Source: Cryptomeria japonica (taxonomy: Eukaryota; Streptophyta; Pinopsida; Cupressales; Cupressaceae). From it: DNA of 64,000 nucleotides. The translations under genes and the position numbers were made by a program. The notes beneath the pieces are model-generated. The model was not told the DNA's origin. It worked only from the letters and a program-made list of their open reading frames with translations, and did no database searches. The stretch is from positions 762,778,673 to 762,842,672 of the forward strand of contig NC_081408.1 in the NCBI RefSeq assembly GCF_030272615.1, given 5' to 3'. This document shows positions 42,931 through 56,062 of this stretch, in pieces (position 1 is the first letter of the stretch; each line of letters starts with the position of its first letter).

Positions 42931-45226
42931 GTCCTTATGGAAAGAGAACAACATTTATGAACCTATTTAGAGATGCACAACTCAATAATGCCCCTCCCAT
43001 ATTTTCATCACAATATCCATCAAGCTATATTTTTAAGTTTTCAACTTAACGAAAAGAGAGTGTATATTGCCCTTTTAAGTTTTTAACTTACAAATCGAGT
43101 GTGAAAGTGTGATAAACAAAAGTCAATATCCATAACCTCAGATAATTTATACTAAGCTGCATATCTCAATCTCAATGAGCTTGTGATCAATATCCCAAAT
43201 AAAATGGGAACTCACAAGTACAAATAGTCACTATTGTCAACACCATAGAGATTGGTTGCATAATTATCTTCTATGAGAATTGATTACAACTCTACAATTT
43301 TCTTAGTAGATTGTCACTCAACAGTACAAGTATCAAAATATTTGCAATATTATGCTCATCATCAATTGGATTGACAACATCATTTTCTTCAACCGTGTGC
43401 AAATGCTAAACAATATGTGAAATGTTGAGCACATTACCAACTAGATCCACAATAATATCCAAATCAAGGGCAACAACATTTTCATCAAGAGTGGATGAGT
43501 TGTCATCTAGATGGTTGATTTGACTCCCTGAAAAGAGTTTGACAATAGGGAAGCCTTGATTTTTGTCTAGAATTATTTACTCATCCAAAATGCATATGCC
43601 TCATTGATTTTGTAGGTGGATCGCTAACATAAAATTGTTTTGCAAAATGTGTTGACCACATGATAGACAAGGAAGTAGATCTAAACAATCATTCGAAGTA
43701 TGACATCAATGTTCACAATGACATGTTTGACTTCTTAATTTTAGTGTAAGATATTATGATTAACATGATAACTTGTCAATTTCACACATTTTGCAAACAA
43801 GGGAAGACTCAACTTGATTCTTTTAAAAACTTCCAAAAAAAAATTTATAGGTTTTGAATATTCTAGTATTTGAAAATTAGCAACACCTATATACCCTAAG
43901 CCAATATAACATTTGTTGGTTTTTATTATCTCCCCTACTCACACAAGTGGGGATTCAACAATAGAAATAATAAATATCATATCCATGATGGATCTCCACA
44001 ACACATTTTTTGACTTAAAAACAACAATATTTCTTAACAAAAGAGGGGGCTCAACACTTCTCTTCAAGAGCTTATTATCTTTTCTTGCATTCTATGTTGT
44101 ATTTCTTAAAGAAGGAACATCAACACATTTCTCCTTTACAACAACATTATATAGACAAGAGGGAGCTTAATATTTTTCTTCAACTAACTTTTGTCTTTAC
44201 TAGCCTTTTGAGTTGAATTGCTTAGAGAAGAAACGACGTTTGTTGAATGTATCTTTCTTCTCTATTGAGGCATTGGGTATCTAACATTGTAAATCATCTT
44301 GCAACTTGGTGATTTCTTGTCACTTCTTATATTGGTTGCAAAAATGCATAAATAAAGGCTTATATTGATGTTTTTGTTTTCTATTGACATCAATTTGCAA
44401 AAATAACAAGTCATCAATGTATGATGTGGACACAATTACAAGGATTATAGACACAACTAAATTAGGTTCTACTAGGAATGCTTGAAGACAATACAATTTA
44501 CATCACTTTATCACTTTATTGTCAAACAAAGATGGATTGGTTTATTTATAATCAAAAAAATTATTTTTCTATATACTACCGAACCTCTATATATGCTAAT
44601 CCTTTCAAAATACTCATTGATACATGGAAGAAGTTCATCCTTTTAAAATATCCATTAGTACATGAAAAAGACAAAAATACAAGTGAACAAAGTAGTATGT
44701 AGTACTTAGGCAACGCATGAAAATGATTCATCCTATCTATGACATCTACTTAGAAAGAAATCAAAATTTCCTTCCATCATTATTTGCAACTTGCAATAGA
44801 GACAAATGGGTAGAAAAAGGAAATGAAAACGGAAGTGTTCTTATTTGTCCTCAGTGATTTTGTAGGAATGAAACAATAAACATCATTGTTGTAACTTGAT
44901 TAGGTGTTGGGTGTAGTAATTCAATAGTAAATATGAACCAAAGGTAGCTTGAACACTAAACACTACAATTGTTTTAGGTTTGCAAATTTTGTTTTGATTT
45001 TTAAAAAATTTACTAAAAAAAAGAAGACGCTACTTGAAATATACAAACACCCTTAATATGACATTGACCTCCTAAAATGCACTTTTCACTTTCCAATGAA
45101 ATTCCCCCATTACTAAAAATAATCTAACTAAATAAAGCACCCCGATTGTCTTTCAAAACATCCCCTAGGTAAAAGAATATGTTAAAGCAACCTAAACTTC
45201 CACTATTTGAAAAATTTTAAACTTTC
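42931..45226. other. AT-rich DNA with no secure gene
   Basis: No reliable frame. The minus strand at ~43500-43720 reads a short stretch (IMWSTHFAKQFYVSDPPTKS) that faintly resembles the tail of CACTA/En-Spm transposases. The remainder holds only short frames. Confidence 0.4.
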
Positions 45227-45240
45227 CAAAATGTCATTGT

Positions 45241-45435
45241 TGGGCTTCGGCTCTAGCTCACCCGGTCGTGGATCGCAACTTAAGGCGTGGGTATGCTCCC
45301 CATGGTCTTGAGTTCGAGTCCCCGGCTGTGTTAACTCTGTGTGTGTTGCTACCTTGTGAGTGGGTTGTACACACTGGGGGATTAGTCTTGCTTCGGCAAG
45401 GACACCTCCAGATTCCACGATAGTGAATATAAAAA
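45241..45435 (+). mobile_element. tRNA-derived SINE with target duplication
   Basis: RNA polymerase III box A (TAGCTCACCCG, 45254-45264) and box B (GTTCGAGTCC, 45312-45321) lie in the 5' part, followed by an unrelated body and an A run (45431-45439). AAAATGTCATTGT flanks both sides (45228-45240 and 45436-45448). Length ~195 bp. The 3' duplication is followed by two extra CATTGT/C hexamers. It needs LINE reverse transcriptase to move. Confidence 0.82.
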
Positions 45436-45448
45436 AAAATGTCATTGT

Positions 45449-48400
45449 CATTGTCATTGCCATGGGCTAGAAAAACCTTTGTGAACCAAATTTGAAATAG
45501 GAGGCCAGCTCTAGGCACAACAAGAGCCACAAGCCATGTGAAACCAAGGGTCAACGAACCATGCGAGTAGAGTTCACAAATATATGGTCTTGAGTGGTGT
45601 TTAAAAATATAGGCGAATGTATACTAAGGTATGCTTGGTGAAACACTAAGGCACCACTAATATTATAAGCACACAAAACAATTATTAGAATGCAAAAAGC
45701 ATGCACATTGGACACACAAAAGACAAGACAAAGCAAATACAAGATTTATAAAGGCATGCAAGGAATTTTAGGTGATAAGAAGTAAATGAGCAATGGAAAT
45801 ATAGAGACAAAAGTGAAAGAAAGAGCAAAAAAATAATTGTATTAAGCTTTGACATTTATAAGGTTTGATGGTCTACTATTGCTTCTTCAATAACATATGC
45901 AAAGGTCACAAGTTCACGCAAAGGTCCATGTTCAAGTCACACCTCCAAATGTGTCCCTTCTCCCTCACAACTATATGCACCCAATCATTACTTTCTCCTT
46001 TATAAGTCTAAGAAACATCCCCACTATTACAAGCTATGTTGTAGAAGGTACTAGACTCTAAAGTGAATTAAGTATAAAGTTCATGTAATGGTTGTGTAGT
46101 GAGAAGGTATATGACTGCAAGCATAAATTTCGTGTAATGGTTGTGTACTAAGAAGGTATATGAGTGCATTTATACATTGGGAAAATTAAAAGCTTCTCCT
46201 AAAAAATAGATGTGTATGGAACTCTTGTGCACTTACTATAGATTCGAGAGAACTATGACAAGCATGGAAACCCACTCTAATACCAATGTCAAGCACAAGA
46301 ATGAAATTCAAGAAAAAGATTTGACAAATGAAATTTATAGGACTTGAACAAGTAGAAAGATATTCAATTGAAACTTAATCCATTTAATCAATTTGCACAC
46401 CTTTAATAATATGATAGCAATTGTTCATTTCATCTTATATGTTACTATTCAACTTTTAATAACAAATGAAATGCAAGAAATATTGACAAATAAAATTTAT
46501 AAGACTTTTTCAAGTAGAAAGATATTCAAATGAAAACTTAATCCATTTAATCTAAATGTACACACTTAGTGATATGAAAATAATTGTTCAATTCATCTTC
46601 TACATGACTATTCATCTTTTAGTATAACTAGGAAATACATTAAAAAATAAAATATTATCTACAACTAAGATTATGTATAGTGTTACAATAAAGCATAGGG
46701 TTTCAATGTTTATGAAGGAAACATATAATTTCCAAAAAAAAATTAATATTGTTCCAGCTGCTTCTATCAATCAAAAGCCAAATCTAGTTCAAATACATTT
46801 TGCAAAAGAAATGCATTCTGAAGAGGAAAAATAAGTTGGATGTGTTCCATTTTTAATTGTCAAGAAGGATATAACTGCTAGCGATCAAAATTACACCCAT
46901 GTTTTAAAGCACTCATGTTTATCTTTTGTATGATTCAATGTGGAAATCAATGTTTGATATGACTATTTCTATCCACACATGCCATAAGGGTGAAATAATA
47001 GATATATTATCATATTACAGAATGACTGAATTTTATGCAATAGTGAAGAATTTTACCATTCTAAGTTTTTACCTGAAAGAGTTTTCCTAGTTGAGAATAC
47101 TACAGATTGCCTTCACTTTCTATTGTTATTGTTTCAGATCACATATGCACTATTTTATTGTACAGGGTTTTTTTTTCTCTACATTATAGAGATGACAACA
47201 ATGATTACTTCTTCCATTGGAACAGCCATCAAAACCTCACACATACTATATGGCCAATCAAATTCTATTGTCAACAAATGTTTGGCCTAGGTTAACGGCA
47301 AATAATAAGTCACCTTGAACACAAACTTAAAAATAACATGCGAAAAGCCTTCACCAAACCCTACAAAAACCTGACTGCTAGAATTATAAGCTTGATAGGT
47401 CAATAAAATTTCACCCCATAATATGAAGCACTACTTTGAAGACACAAAATAAAACTAGCTTTAAGCGAACTTACCAATTTCCAATTTCCTAGTTACAAAC
47501 AATGTCCTACAAAGATTTGAAAGATCGGGGGATCAATCGTTCAGGATCTATTTTGGCAAAAGAAACCATTTGCACAAATGAAAACCTTGTTAAGCGAGCA
47601 CTGCCTGCAAAGCTTCTCTAGGTCTCTGGGGTGTGACAGTTCTAGTTATGATGACTTTAATAAGGTTAAAGTTGATGTGCATGAACTTGTATAATGTTCT
47701 CAATTAGATTGATATCTTTATCACGTCATGTATTTTCTGTTAACTTATCCATCACAACCTCCATGCTCAACATATTGTCAAACATTGGTATACAAGAGAA
47801 TCAGTTGTTTCGATGTACATAACCTCTTACGGGTTTAATATCCAAAAACAAAAATTTAAATGTTATGATGTTCACATATCAATGCAAACAATACCACTAA
47901 AGAGAACCGCTAAAATAAAATATATTGAACAAGTTGAAAGTTGACTACTCGAAGTATCTTAACCATATGATAAACTGATTCCCGCTCCTATCAAGAAGAG
48001 AACTATAAAGAATCGAAATAGTCCTGTATTTCAAAAGAAAACCTCAAAAGATCATCTTGAATGCAGTCTAAGAATTTTGTTGGTGCAATTATTAAGTATC
48101 AAATCTTACATTATTTGAATTTTGCATTATTTTGACTGCACTGATACGTTCAAATAGTTGCTCCTTACAGTAAACATTCATTCTCTAATATATTTATCCA
48201 GAGAAACCCTAGTCATTCGCAAGATTCCCTCTTGGGAGCTGAAATAACTAAATCCAGATGAATTTCTAGCACCTGTAATTAAAAAACAACGTTCAGATTT
48301 AAAGGCACTTAAGTTTGTGAAATTAACAAGAAGAATTCAGGAATTGTGCAAATAAGCACATGAATCAATAAATAGCAAAGAACGAATTATCCAGAGGAGT

Positions 48401-49100
48401 TCATCCAGTTTCATATTATCAATAACAGAGTTAGGAGTCTGATTCAAACTTTGTGGTTATCATAGGGACACCTACAACGTACTCTTATCAATGTGTCTGC
48501 CTAGACCAAAAAAAATTGAAAACCTGTTAATTATATGTTTTAATTTTTTTTCACTTCAACTAGAAACGATATTGCCAAACGAAAATACAATCGTTTTTAT
48601 CAGTTATGCATGTCGCTAAGAAAATCTCCGAAGGAAAGGAGGTAAATGCTCTCCATCAACTGCATGAACCCACAATCAGAAAGGAGGTCAAACTAACTTG
48701 AAAAAATCACCAGTGCTGCATCAGTACGATGTTCGAAGAATTCACTTTGTGAAATTTGAACTTGTTATCACACACAAAAAAGCTTAGCCATTTCATTGCT
48801 GATATTCCAAAAGACAAATCAGTAAATACAGAAACTGATGAAGAATCTTTCAAAAGCTTGGAGCCAAAACTGCTACAACATTAGATATTCCATCAACTGC
48901 AACCTTCTCTTGACAAGTTGTGAACCAATTTTATATGAATTTAAATAGAAAGGTATAATACTAATCAAGAGCAAATCAAACCTTTCCAGACATCATGCAC
49001 CTTTCCTAAAAATATTAATGGTAAAGGTTTCAATCTTTCATTTATTTAGGGCTACCTTCAATGATCTAAAAAGGATCAAAGTGAATTAAAGAACAAGAAA
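45449..49100. other. AT-rich DNA without genes; two local duplications
   Basis: No gene seen. A 49-bp direct repeat (TGTAATGGTTGTGTA at 46084 and 46133) and an imperfect ~162-bp tandem duplication (TTGACAAATGAAATTTATAG at 46321, TTGACAAATAAAATTTATAA at 46483) are present. Short frames at 43913, 44478 and 47107 show no family features. Confidence 0.5.
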
Positions 49101-51697
49101 TGATGTTTTTTTCCAATGAACCATGGGGACGAGTCCCCCCAAAACCTCACGTTTCTGGAATGGGGACATCTCTGGGATGCAGGGACGAGGATGGGGCATA
49201 CCCTCACCATCCCTCCACCACCATCAAGACGTCGGAGATTTGTTGGGGACATCCAAACATCCCACGGACACCCAAGAGTCCCTTGGCAGTCTCAGGGAGG
49301 CCTAGGAGTCTCCCATAGCCCCCACTCAAAAACTCAGACCCAAAGCAAAAAACGGTGAAAATTTTGTGAAAACGAAACCCTTGTCAAGTTAGTCCCATTC
49401 TCTTCATCAGAATATATACATGAAATATAACATTTATTTCATGTATATATTGGCAGGATGTTTGAAAGTGGTTTCAGATCTCTACGAGTTATAATGCAGA
49501 TTTTAGGTTTTAGAAGATTTATAAATTTTCACTTAGTCGAATTTCAGTAATCAGCAAGTTTCTCTATCAGCATTTTCTCGCTCTCTCTATCTCACTCTCT
49601 TTACCTCCCCTAAACTCTACAAATATCTCTCTCCCTATCACTCTTCCTCTATCCTTTCTCTACCTCTCTCTATCTCACTCTCTTCTCTCTCCCCCCAGAT
49701 CTAGACCCAGTCTCTACATCTCTCTCTCAGCCCGACCCCTGCAAGGGTTGCTACCCTCAATCTCATTTTGGTGTTGCCCCCAAACCTCCATGAAATTATA
49801 AATCTAAGCAAGTAATAGGCCATGATGAATCATGATCATAAAAATCTACACGATACATATCCCTTGGTTGCAAATCTCTGCATGTTTATAGTCAAAGCCA
49901 TAATCAAGATTCAAGACCCTTGCAAGGGGCACTAGCCCTTGACCTCAAACCTCCACCCACCATTCTTAATGTTTACGCAATCATTTCCACATCTTTTACG
50001 CTTTAAAATTTTTTAATTATTAGTTTTAAACTTTAAAGTTCACTTAGTATGCCAAATTTTCATTTGCAATTATTCTTGATTTGCACTTAGCTCCTGAAGT
50101 TCCAAAACTCTGCCCACCATAGTTAATGTTCAAATTTCAACTTTCCAATGCAATCATTTTCATGTTTTTACTGTTTATTAATGTAGACTTGACATAGTGC
50201 AAAGTTTCATTTATAGTTCATATACTGATTCCTTACACCTTTTTATAACTAATTTTTCAAGTACCATAAGTATTTTCACCACCCTCTGTCATCGTCCCCC
50301 GCCATCCCCAAACTTAGGCCCTTGGTCCCCTCGTCCCTGAAACCGATCCCCTCATCAGGAAACTCTGCGGAACACTGTTTTATTCCAAAATGTGCCAAAT
50401 ACCCATCGTTTTATGATAGACAAATTTGCCACCTGGTGAAAGCAGCAAAAGTATCAACCTGAACTAGCAAATGTTAAAATGCTACGATGAATTCATCCAA
50501 AGTGGCAAAATGCCATCATGCAAGCAGCAGTTGGAGAATGCGAACAGATGTGACTTTTGACACTTCATTTCCAGTCATGTAGGCTTTGTGAGCATCCAGT
50601 TCACAAAAGGACTATGCCACAATAGGAAAAGGTTGTAAGTATATTGAAGCTTCTTTCAAGTTTTGACAAAGGGAGAGATAGCATTGTAGAGCACCAAAAC
50701 ACAGTTCCAGTTCATAGCAAACCAGACAGACTGTTGAAACAGCTATTGTAGTTCTAGTTCCTACTTTTGTACTGTTTTACAAGTAATACAACTATTTGAA
50801 ATACTGTTGGAACGTACCAAGCTGGGTCTTCTCCTCCAAATTGGGGATTTCTCAGATGAAAACTGTGGTGTTAAGTGTGCTGTAATTTCACATTGATTTC
50901 CAGTTTGTTTGAATATGGTTCAGCTTCCAAAAGGTTAAATAACAGTTCTAGAACAAGAACAGAACAATATTTTGGTGATTCGTAATTCAAAAAGCAAATT
51001 ACGGATCATTCGATTCAATATGCATGATACATATGTTACTCAAATCTATCTTTCATGTGTTAGGTTGGTATATTTGTAAGCCAGTTGGTATTTTTGCAAA
51101 CACTTACAGTTAATCAAGCGTGTTAACAATAAAGTCAGGGCATTAAAACATGCTATTTTGCAATTATTGATATTGCTATAAGCAACACTTACGGTTCCTT
51201 GTTTTAAGGCCCATCCATGCTAATTTTGTTCTAATTTGTTGAATTTATCCATGGATGCAGATACTTCTCAAATTAAAATTGATCTGTCTGCATTTATCAT
51301 TGGTAGGAACATCCTCTCCTCTCTTGTTTTTGTTTTTATATTAATCTCTTTCCCCCTAGAGAGGGGACAATTGGGGTACAAAAAGGGCAAAGGACATCCT
51401 TTCAAGGCTCTTTGTTCTTAAGGCCAACTCTTTTACAGGAAGTGATATCATCAGACAGGATCAACTATTACTAGAAAGGTCAGGCAATGCCTATCTCAGA
51501 ACCAATTAATAAATAACAAAAGCCCGTCACTGAATTCTTCTTGACCTCAAATGTCAAGAGAGTAGTTGCTTGACTTAGCTTTGAGTTTTCATGCATTGCT
51601 GCAGCTACTTATTTATTGTTTCTTGGAGAATGTCATTGCCTTGGATTTGTTTCCCTCTTCTGTTGTGTTTACATTATTGAACTTGTAATGAGCAATC
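49101..51697. other. No gene; GGGACGAG-rich segment, hairpin and CT tract
   Basis: 49119-49340 is a GC-rich segment built around GGGGAC/GGGACGAG phrases. Complementary phrases (GTCCCCTCGTCCC) appear at 50326-50340. A perfect 16-bp inverted repeat lies at 49411-49451. 49560-49735 is a CTCTCT-rich pyrimidine tract. No coding frame is convincing. Confidence 0.5.
49411..49451. repeat. Perfect 16-bp hairpin with 9-base loop
   Basis: AATATATACATGAAAT and its exact complement ATTTCATGTATATATT flank ATAACATTT. The surrounding ~150 bp (TTGGCAGGATGTTTGAAAGT and on) recur in diverged form at 55190-55380 without the perfect stem. Confidence 0.85.
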
Positions 51698-52850
51698 TGT
51701 AATGTCCCCTTTTGTAAATGCCCTAGTTTTTGGCCTAAAAGTAAAAATTCCACTCGAATAAGAAATGTAAGATGGTTAGAGGCATAACTTTACCAATTAG
51801 ATCCTAATTGAGACCCCTCAATCATGTTAGATATAAGATCAATCTTTCCTACTAGGGTTACGAACATTTTCTTAATCATCATTAGAGTTTACATAATGCA
51901 CATGTGGACTCCTTTCAGGCTTAACCCAATGACCCATCCATGCTATGAAGCCCACGGAATATCATACAAGGTGCCTTGAGCCTATCCATCAAGTTCAGGG
52001 GCATGGGATTACGTCCAGTCATTCGGCCATCCAGCTTAACTCGAATGGACCACCAAGCTAGTTGCTTTCCTTATATGCCCACATCTCCCCTCAATAACGG
52101 AACGGTAGATTGGATAAGCTTTGAAGGAATCATCATATCTATTCTATTATGGATGGACTCCTTAGTGACAAGAGTAATGATGGAGATAAATATAAATAGA
52201 CATAATAGTAACAATCTGTGATATCTATATAATATTCCTAATTCGTATCAATTGGAAGACAATTATGGTTCAACTTAATCGGAATGACATGCATTACACA
52301 GCATACCCAATTCCTTTGACCAGTATGAAGACTGCTGGTTAATTTAATAATTCAGACTGCCAGTTATTTGTTGATCAAATGCTTTTCTTTTTCTTCCGAT
52401 ACCCTTCTTGGTTGCTTGGATTGGATATTTATATCCTCCCACAGATGGTGAGAAGTCACAACCCCTCATATGCTTACAACTGTTTATAAGAGAGGCGACC
52501 ATTCATAACTAGTTCTTTGCTTAACCTTATTGAATCATTTATTAACCTTCCCTCCAATCGCATCTTAACACTTGATCAATGGTTTTATTGTGGCTTGGGC
52601 AATAGCTATTGTAAGGAAAGGCGGGACAGTTAATCATTATTTGATAAGAACTATTATCATTATCGCTGCCTGAGGTTGCTGTTGGATTAATGATGAAATC
52701 ACTGTCCGTGTGCATGATTGTTGCCCTGTTTAATGCCTAACATTTTGGTTTTAAAAAGAAAATCATGAAGTCTTACTAGTAAGACGATTTTCTGAAAACC
52801 TATATTTGAAATCATCTAAGGGCGGTGTGGAGAATTAAGGGGACATGAAA
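51698..52850 (-). repeat. 3' LTR of a minus-strand LTR element (family Y)
   Basis: On the minus strand it starts near 52850 (TTTCATGTCCCC, possibly a mutated TGTCATGTCCCC) after a purine-rich AGGAAGGGCAG run, and ends GGACATTACA at 51698. 51698-52574 aligns with 56924-57697. Orientation comes from the primer binding site next to the other copy. Confidence 0.65.
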
Positions 52851-52999
52851 GTCTGCCCTTCCTGAAATTTGCTTGTCCTCGAGCGAAGTTCATTTTCATT
52901 GATTTTTGTTACTAGGCAGATCTCGATCAATCCTTAGAGTTTATGGTACAATTAGCTTCTGCTGAGCAGCTCTGATATTATCTTACTTGCAACCCTGAC

Positions 53000-55900
53000 T
53001 GTTGACGTGGTTTTTATGACAGCGCCTAACACAGAATAAAGTTGCCTAATGGTCACTTTGCTCTCTCTTGATCAAAGTGCAATTGCATGCTAAGATTGCA
53101 GGAAGTTCAAACAATCAACTCCAAGGTTCCTTTATGCTATGGACGTGACTCAGTTGGCTGATGTGATTGCTGGTAATCCAAGGGGCCTTACGTTTTGATC
53201 GTTCTTTCACTTTTTTGTTGTGGTTGGAACTCCATCATTGGATATGGCGATTATGTGATGCTTTTGCTTCGAACGAACTAAAATTAACTGAAAATAAAGG
53301 GAAAGGGTTTAGAAGGATCTAAATCTACTCCTAAGAGCAATGATATCAATGAATAGTGCTTTGGTGGACAAATTCCGAATAAACCAAGCCTTGCTTCGCC
53401 AAAATTAACTACAACTCCACAAGAACCGGTGCAATCTTCTGAGAATGTTGAAGGATTTTCACATTGAGAAAGTGCATTTGAATACCCAACACGGCACAAT
53501 CCAAACGACTATTCACAATCGAACTTAGCATAAATTTGGGGGTTCAAGCTAACTTTGCACTGCATCTTATAATCAACAAGATGCAAAAAGTATGAACCAT
53601 GGAAATTCATCAAACACTATTACATTCTTCATTGAAATCAAAGCACTTCATCTAACATTTGAGAATAAAATTCTACTCTAAGTGAGGAAGGTGAAACCAT
53701 GCAAGTTTTGAAAAAATAACTTAAGTAGACACCATCAGAGAACAATGTTTCACTGTTATTATCTCAAAAACTTATTGCAACAATTTCATACAAATCTCCC
53801 TCCTTTACAAATGAGGGCGGTCGCCCCTCTATATAGGCTTCTGGCCTTGGCAAAACCCTAATTAGGGTTTCCCCAAAAGATTCTCCACTCAAGATGCAAC
53901 AAGGTGGGAATCAGCAATAAATACCCCATAAAGCCCATATACAATTAATTACAATCCTACCCAAAATGGCACCCATAAAGCATTAATTAACCATTACATT
54001 CAAAAAGTGCCCACTATGCAATGAATGTACCCTCATGCAAAAATCGCCCATGATGCCATAAATGCACCATCATCTCCTGAATGTGACGGCTGCATGCAAA
54101 AGGAATCTACCACAATGCCATAAATGTGACGGTTGCATGCAAGGAGATGCTCCAGTAATGCAAGGTGCATTGACCCGGCTGCCACTTGGCAAGAAACCCT
54201 AGGAGAGAGAAAAACTTCTTGATTTGTGAAGGATTTTCATGAAGCTTTCAACTTTTCTGTGCTTCAGAGGAATTTTCAAAGTTTTTTTTCATAATTTCTT
54301 TAAATTTAGAACCCGAGTCCATTAGAGAGAGAAATCTCTCACGATTCCAAATCCGTAAAAAAATTTGGATTCTAATAAGATTTGGTGTCTAAAAATGGAA
54401 ATTTCAAAAAATTCCCCTAGGGGATTTTTGTTTCTCATTCCTCCTTGACCCTTGAATTTTCATGCCTTAGATAATTTTTGAGTTTTCAAACCTGAGCATG
54501 GAATCCATTTCAAATGGTGGAATTCATCATTTCCAAGCCTTGGAAGAATTTTCAATTTTCTTGACTAGGCATAGAATTTTGACTTTGATGGAGGAAATCA
54601 ATTCTTTCCATACTTGCCATAGATACCTTTGTTTGGCACCTATATTCTTCCTTAGGTGATATAATCACTATGCAATGGATTTCTTCATTTTTATGAATTC
54701 CTTGAGGCCGCCCTGATCATGCCTTGTGCGCTAATTCTCCATGAAGGAGGAATTCCATTCCTTGTCTACTTTCCTTGAGCACACCACTTTGGCGCCCTCC
54801 TGAGGAGTGGGGTGGATCTTTTCATGTGTGAGGGAATTTCACTCCTTTGCATTTTCCTTGCTCCCTTGACTCTAGCGCCCTCCATTGTCCTAGGGCGGAA
54901 TTCCATGCTTGTGGAGGAATTTGGTGATTTCCACTTTTTCCATGATGTTTGTCATTTGGCGCCCTATGTACTCCTTGGGCGGACTTTTGCATTGGTGGAG
55001 GAATTCATGATTTTAAACATTTTCCTTCATCACCCCCCTTTAGCGTCGCCTTCTCTCCTAGGGCACTATTTAGCCTTTGGCAAGGAATTCAATGTTTTCC
55101 ACGCTTTCCTTGGACACCATGTTTTAGCGCCCTTGTCCAAACTTGGGCATTGAATTGACTTGGGGAAGGATTTTCATGATTTTTTCCTCATTCTCTTTGT
55201 CAGAATCTATACACAAAATATAACATTTAAGTATAAGTGGCATTTACTTTAAGTTAAATTTCATGTATATATTGGCAGGATGTTTGAGAGTGGTTTCATA
55301 TCTCTAGGAATTATAATGCAAATTCTAGGTTTTAGAAGATCTTATATATTTTCAGACTTAGTCAAATTTCAGGCCATTTTCGAATCAAGATGACATTTGT
55401 GGATTGATGTGAATTTCTAAACTTAGATGATTTTTTGAGCTTTCCATTCTTGGACTGGTTCCCATACTTGGCCAAATTTTGATCACACTTGTCTGCCTTC
55501 TGACTCTTTCGGATTTAGAAATGATCTTTAGGAACGTTTAGTCTTCAGCGTCTTCAGGGATGTTCAGTTTTCAGTGTTTTCCTGTGAAGAACCTGCCAAA
55601 AATAGATTTTCCCAAATAGTAAGTGTTTCAAAATGTTAGGCTTTGGACAAAATAGGTCAGGATAGCACTTACTAAAAATAGTAAGTTTGATTTTGGGCAA
55701 AATTACACCAATTCAAGAGGCAGTGAAACTTACTAAAGTAGTAAGTGCTCAAAATTCGCTAAATTTTATTGGGAGGTACCTTGAAGGGTCTGGATTCCAG
55801 TTCTAAGTTCAGTTAAAAGTAACCCCTAAAATCTAGGACCGAAGGACAAAACCCTAAAATGACCAAAACAAGCCCTACACTTAACCAAATTAGTTCAAAC

Positions 55901-56062
55901 GAAAAGTAGACTTGATCAAATTGACCCCACTCACTTGCAAGCTTAGAGAGACTGACAAAACTGCTGCGAAAAGACCCAAAAACGAAAGCCAAAAGACCAG
56001 AACGGCCTAAAAAGTAGGGGGTCCCCATTTGCAATGGGGCAATGTGTGAAAACGTCACAACA
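53000..56062 (-). mobile_element. 3.06-kb solo LTR (family X), TSD CTGAC
   Basis: CTGAC at 52995-52999 and 56063-56067 flank an insert that begins TGTTGACG and ends CACAACA on the plus strand. Read on the minus strand it starts TGTTGTGACGTTTTCACACA and has a TATA box GCCTATATAGAG (53838-53827), a U3 with a tandem array, and a long R-U5. No internal region remains, so it is a solo LTR. The same start recurs at 59790 on the plus strand. Confidence 0.85.
54700..55160. repeat. ~83-bp degenerate tandem array in solo LTR X
   Basis: TTTGGCGCCCT-type anchors occur at about 54792, 54878, 54960, 55045 and 55126, with at least one weaker unit before. Each unit also has a GGAGGAATT phrase and a TTTTCCTT(C/G) phrase. 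Confidence 0.85.

Noticed and set aside
43500-43720. CACTA transposase tail on the minus strand
   Set aside because: One short stretch with stops is not enough; mentioned only as a faint resemblance.
45241-45330. A tRNA gene
   Set aside because: Boxes A and B are present but the acceptor stem and cloverleaf do not form; the A-tail and target duplication indicate a SINE.
49100-49358. Three overlapping plus-strand frames
   Set aside because: All three frames are open over the same GC-rich segment, so none is favoured as coding.
54812-55153. Plus-strand 113-codon hydrophobic frame
   Set aside because: Produced by the ~83-bp tandem array in LTR X; repeats of the same phrase, no family resemblance.
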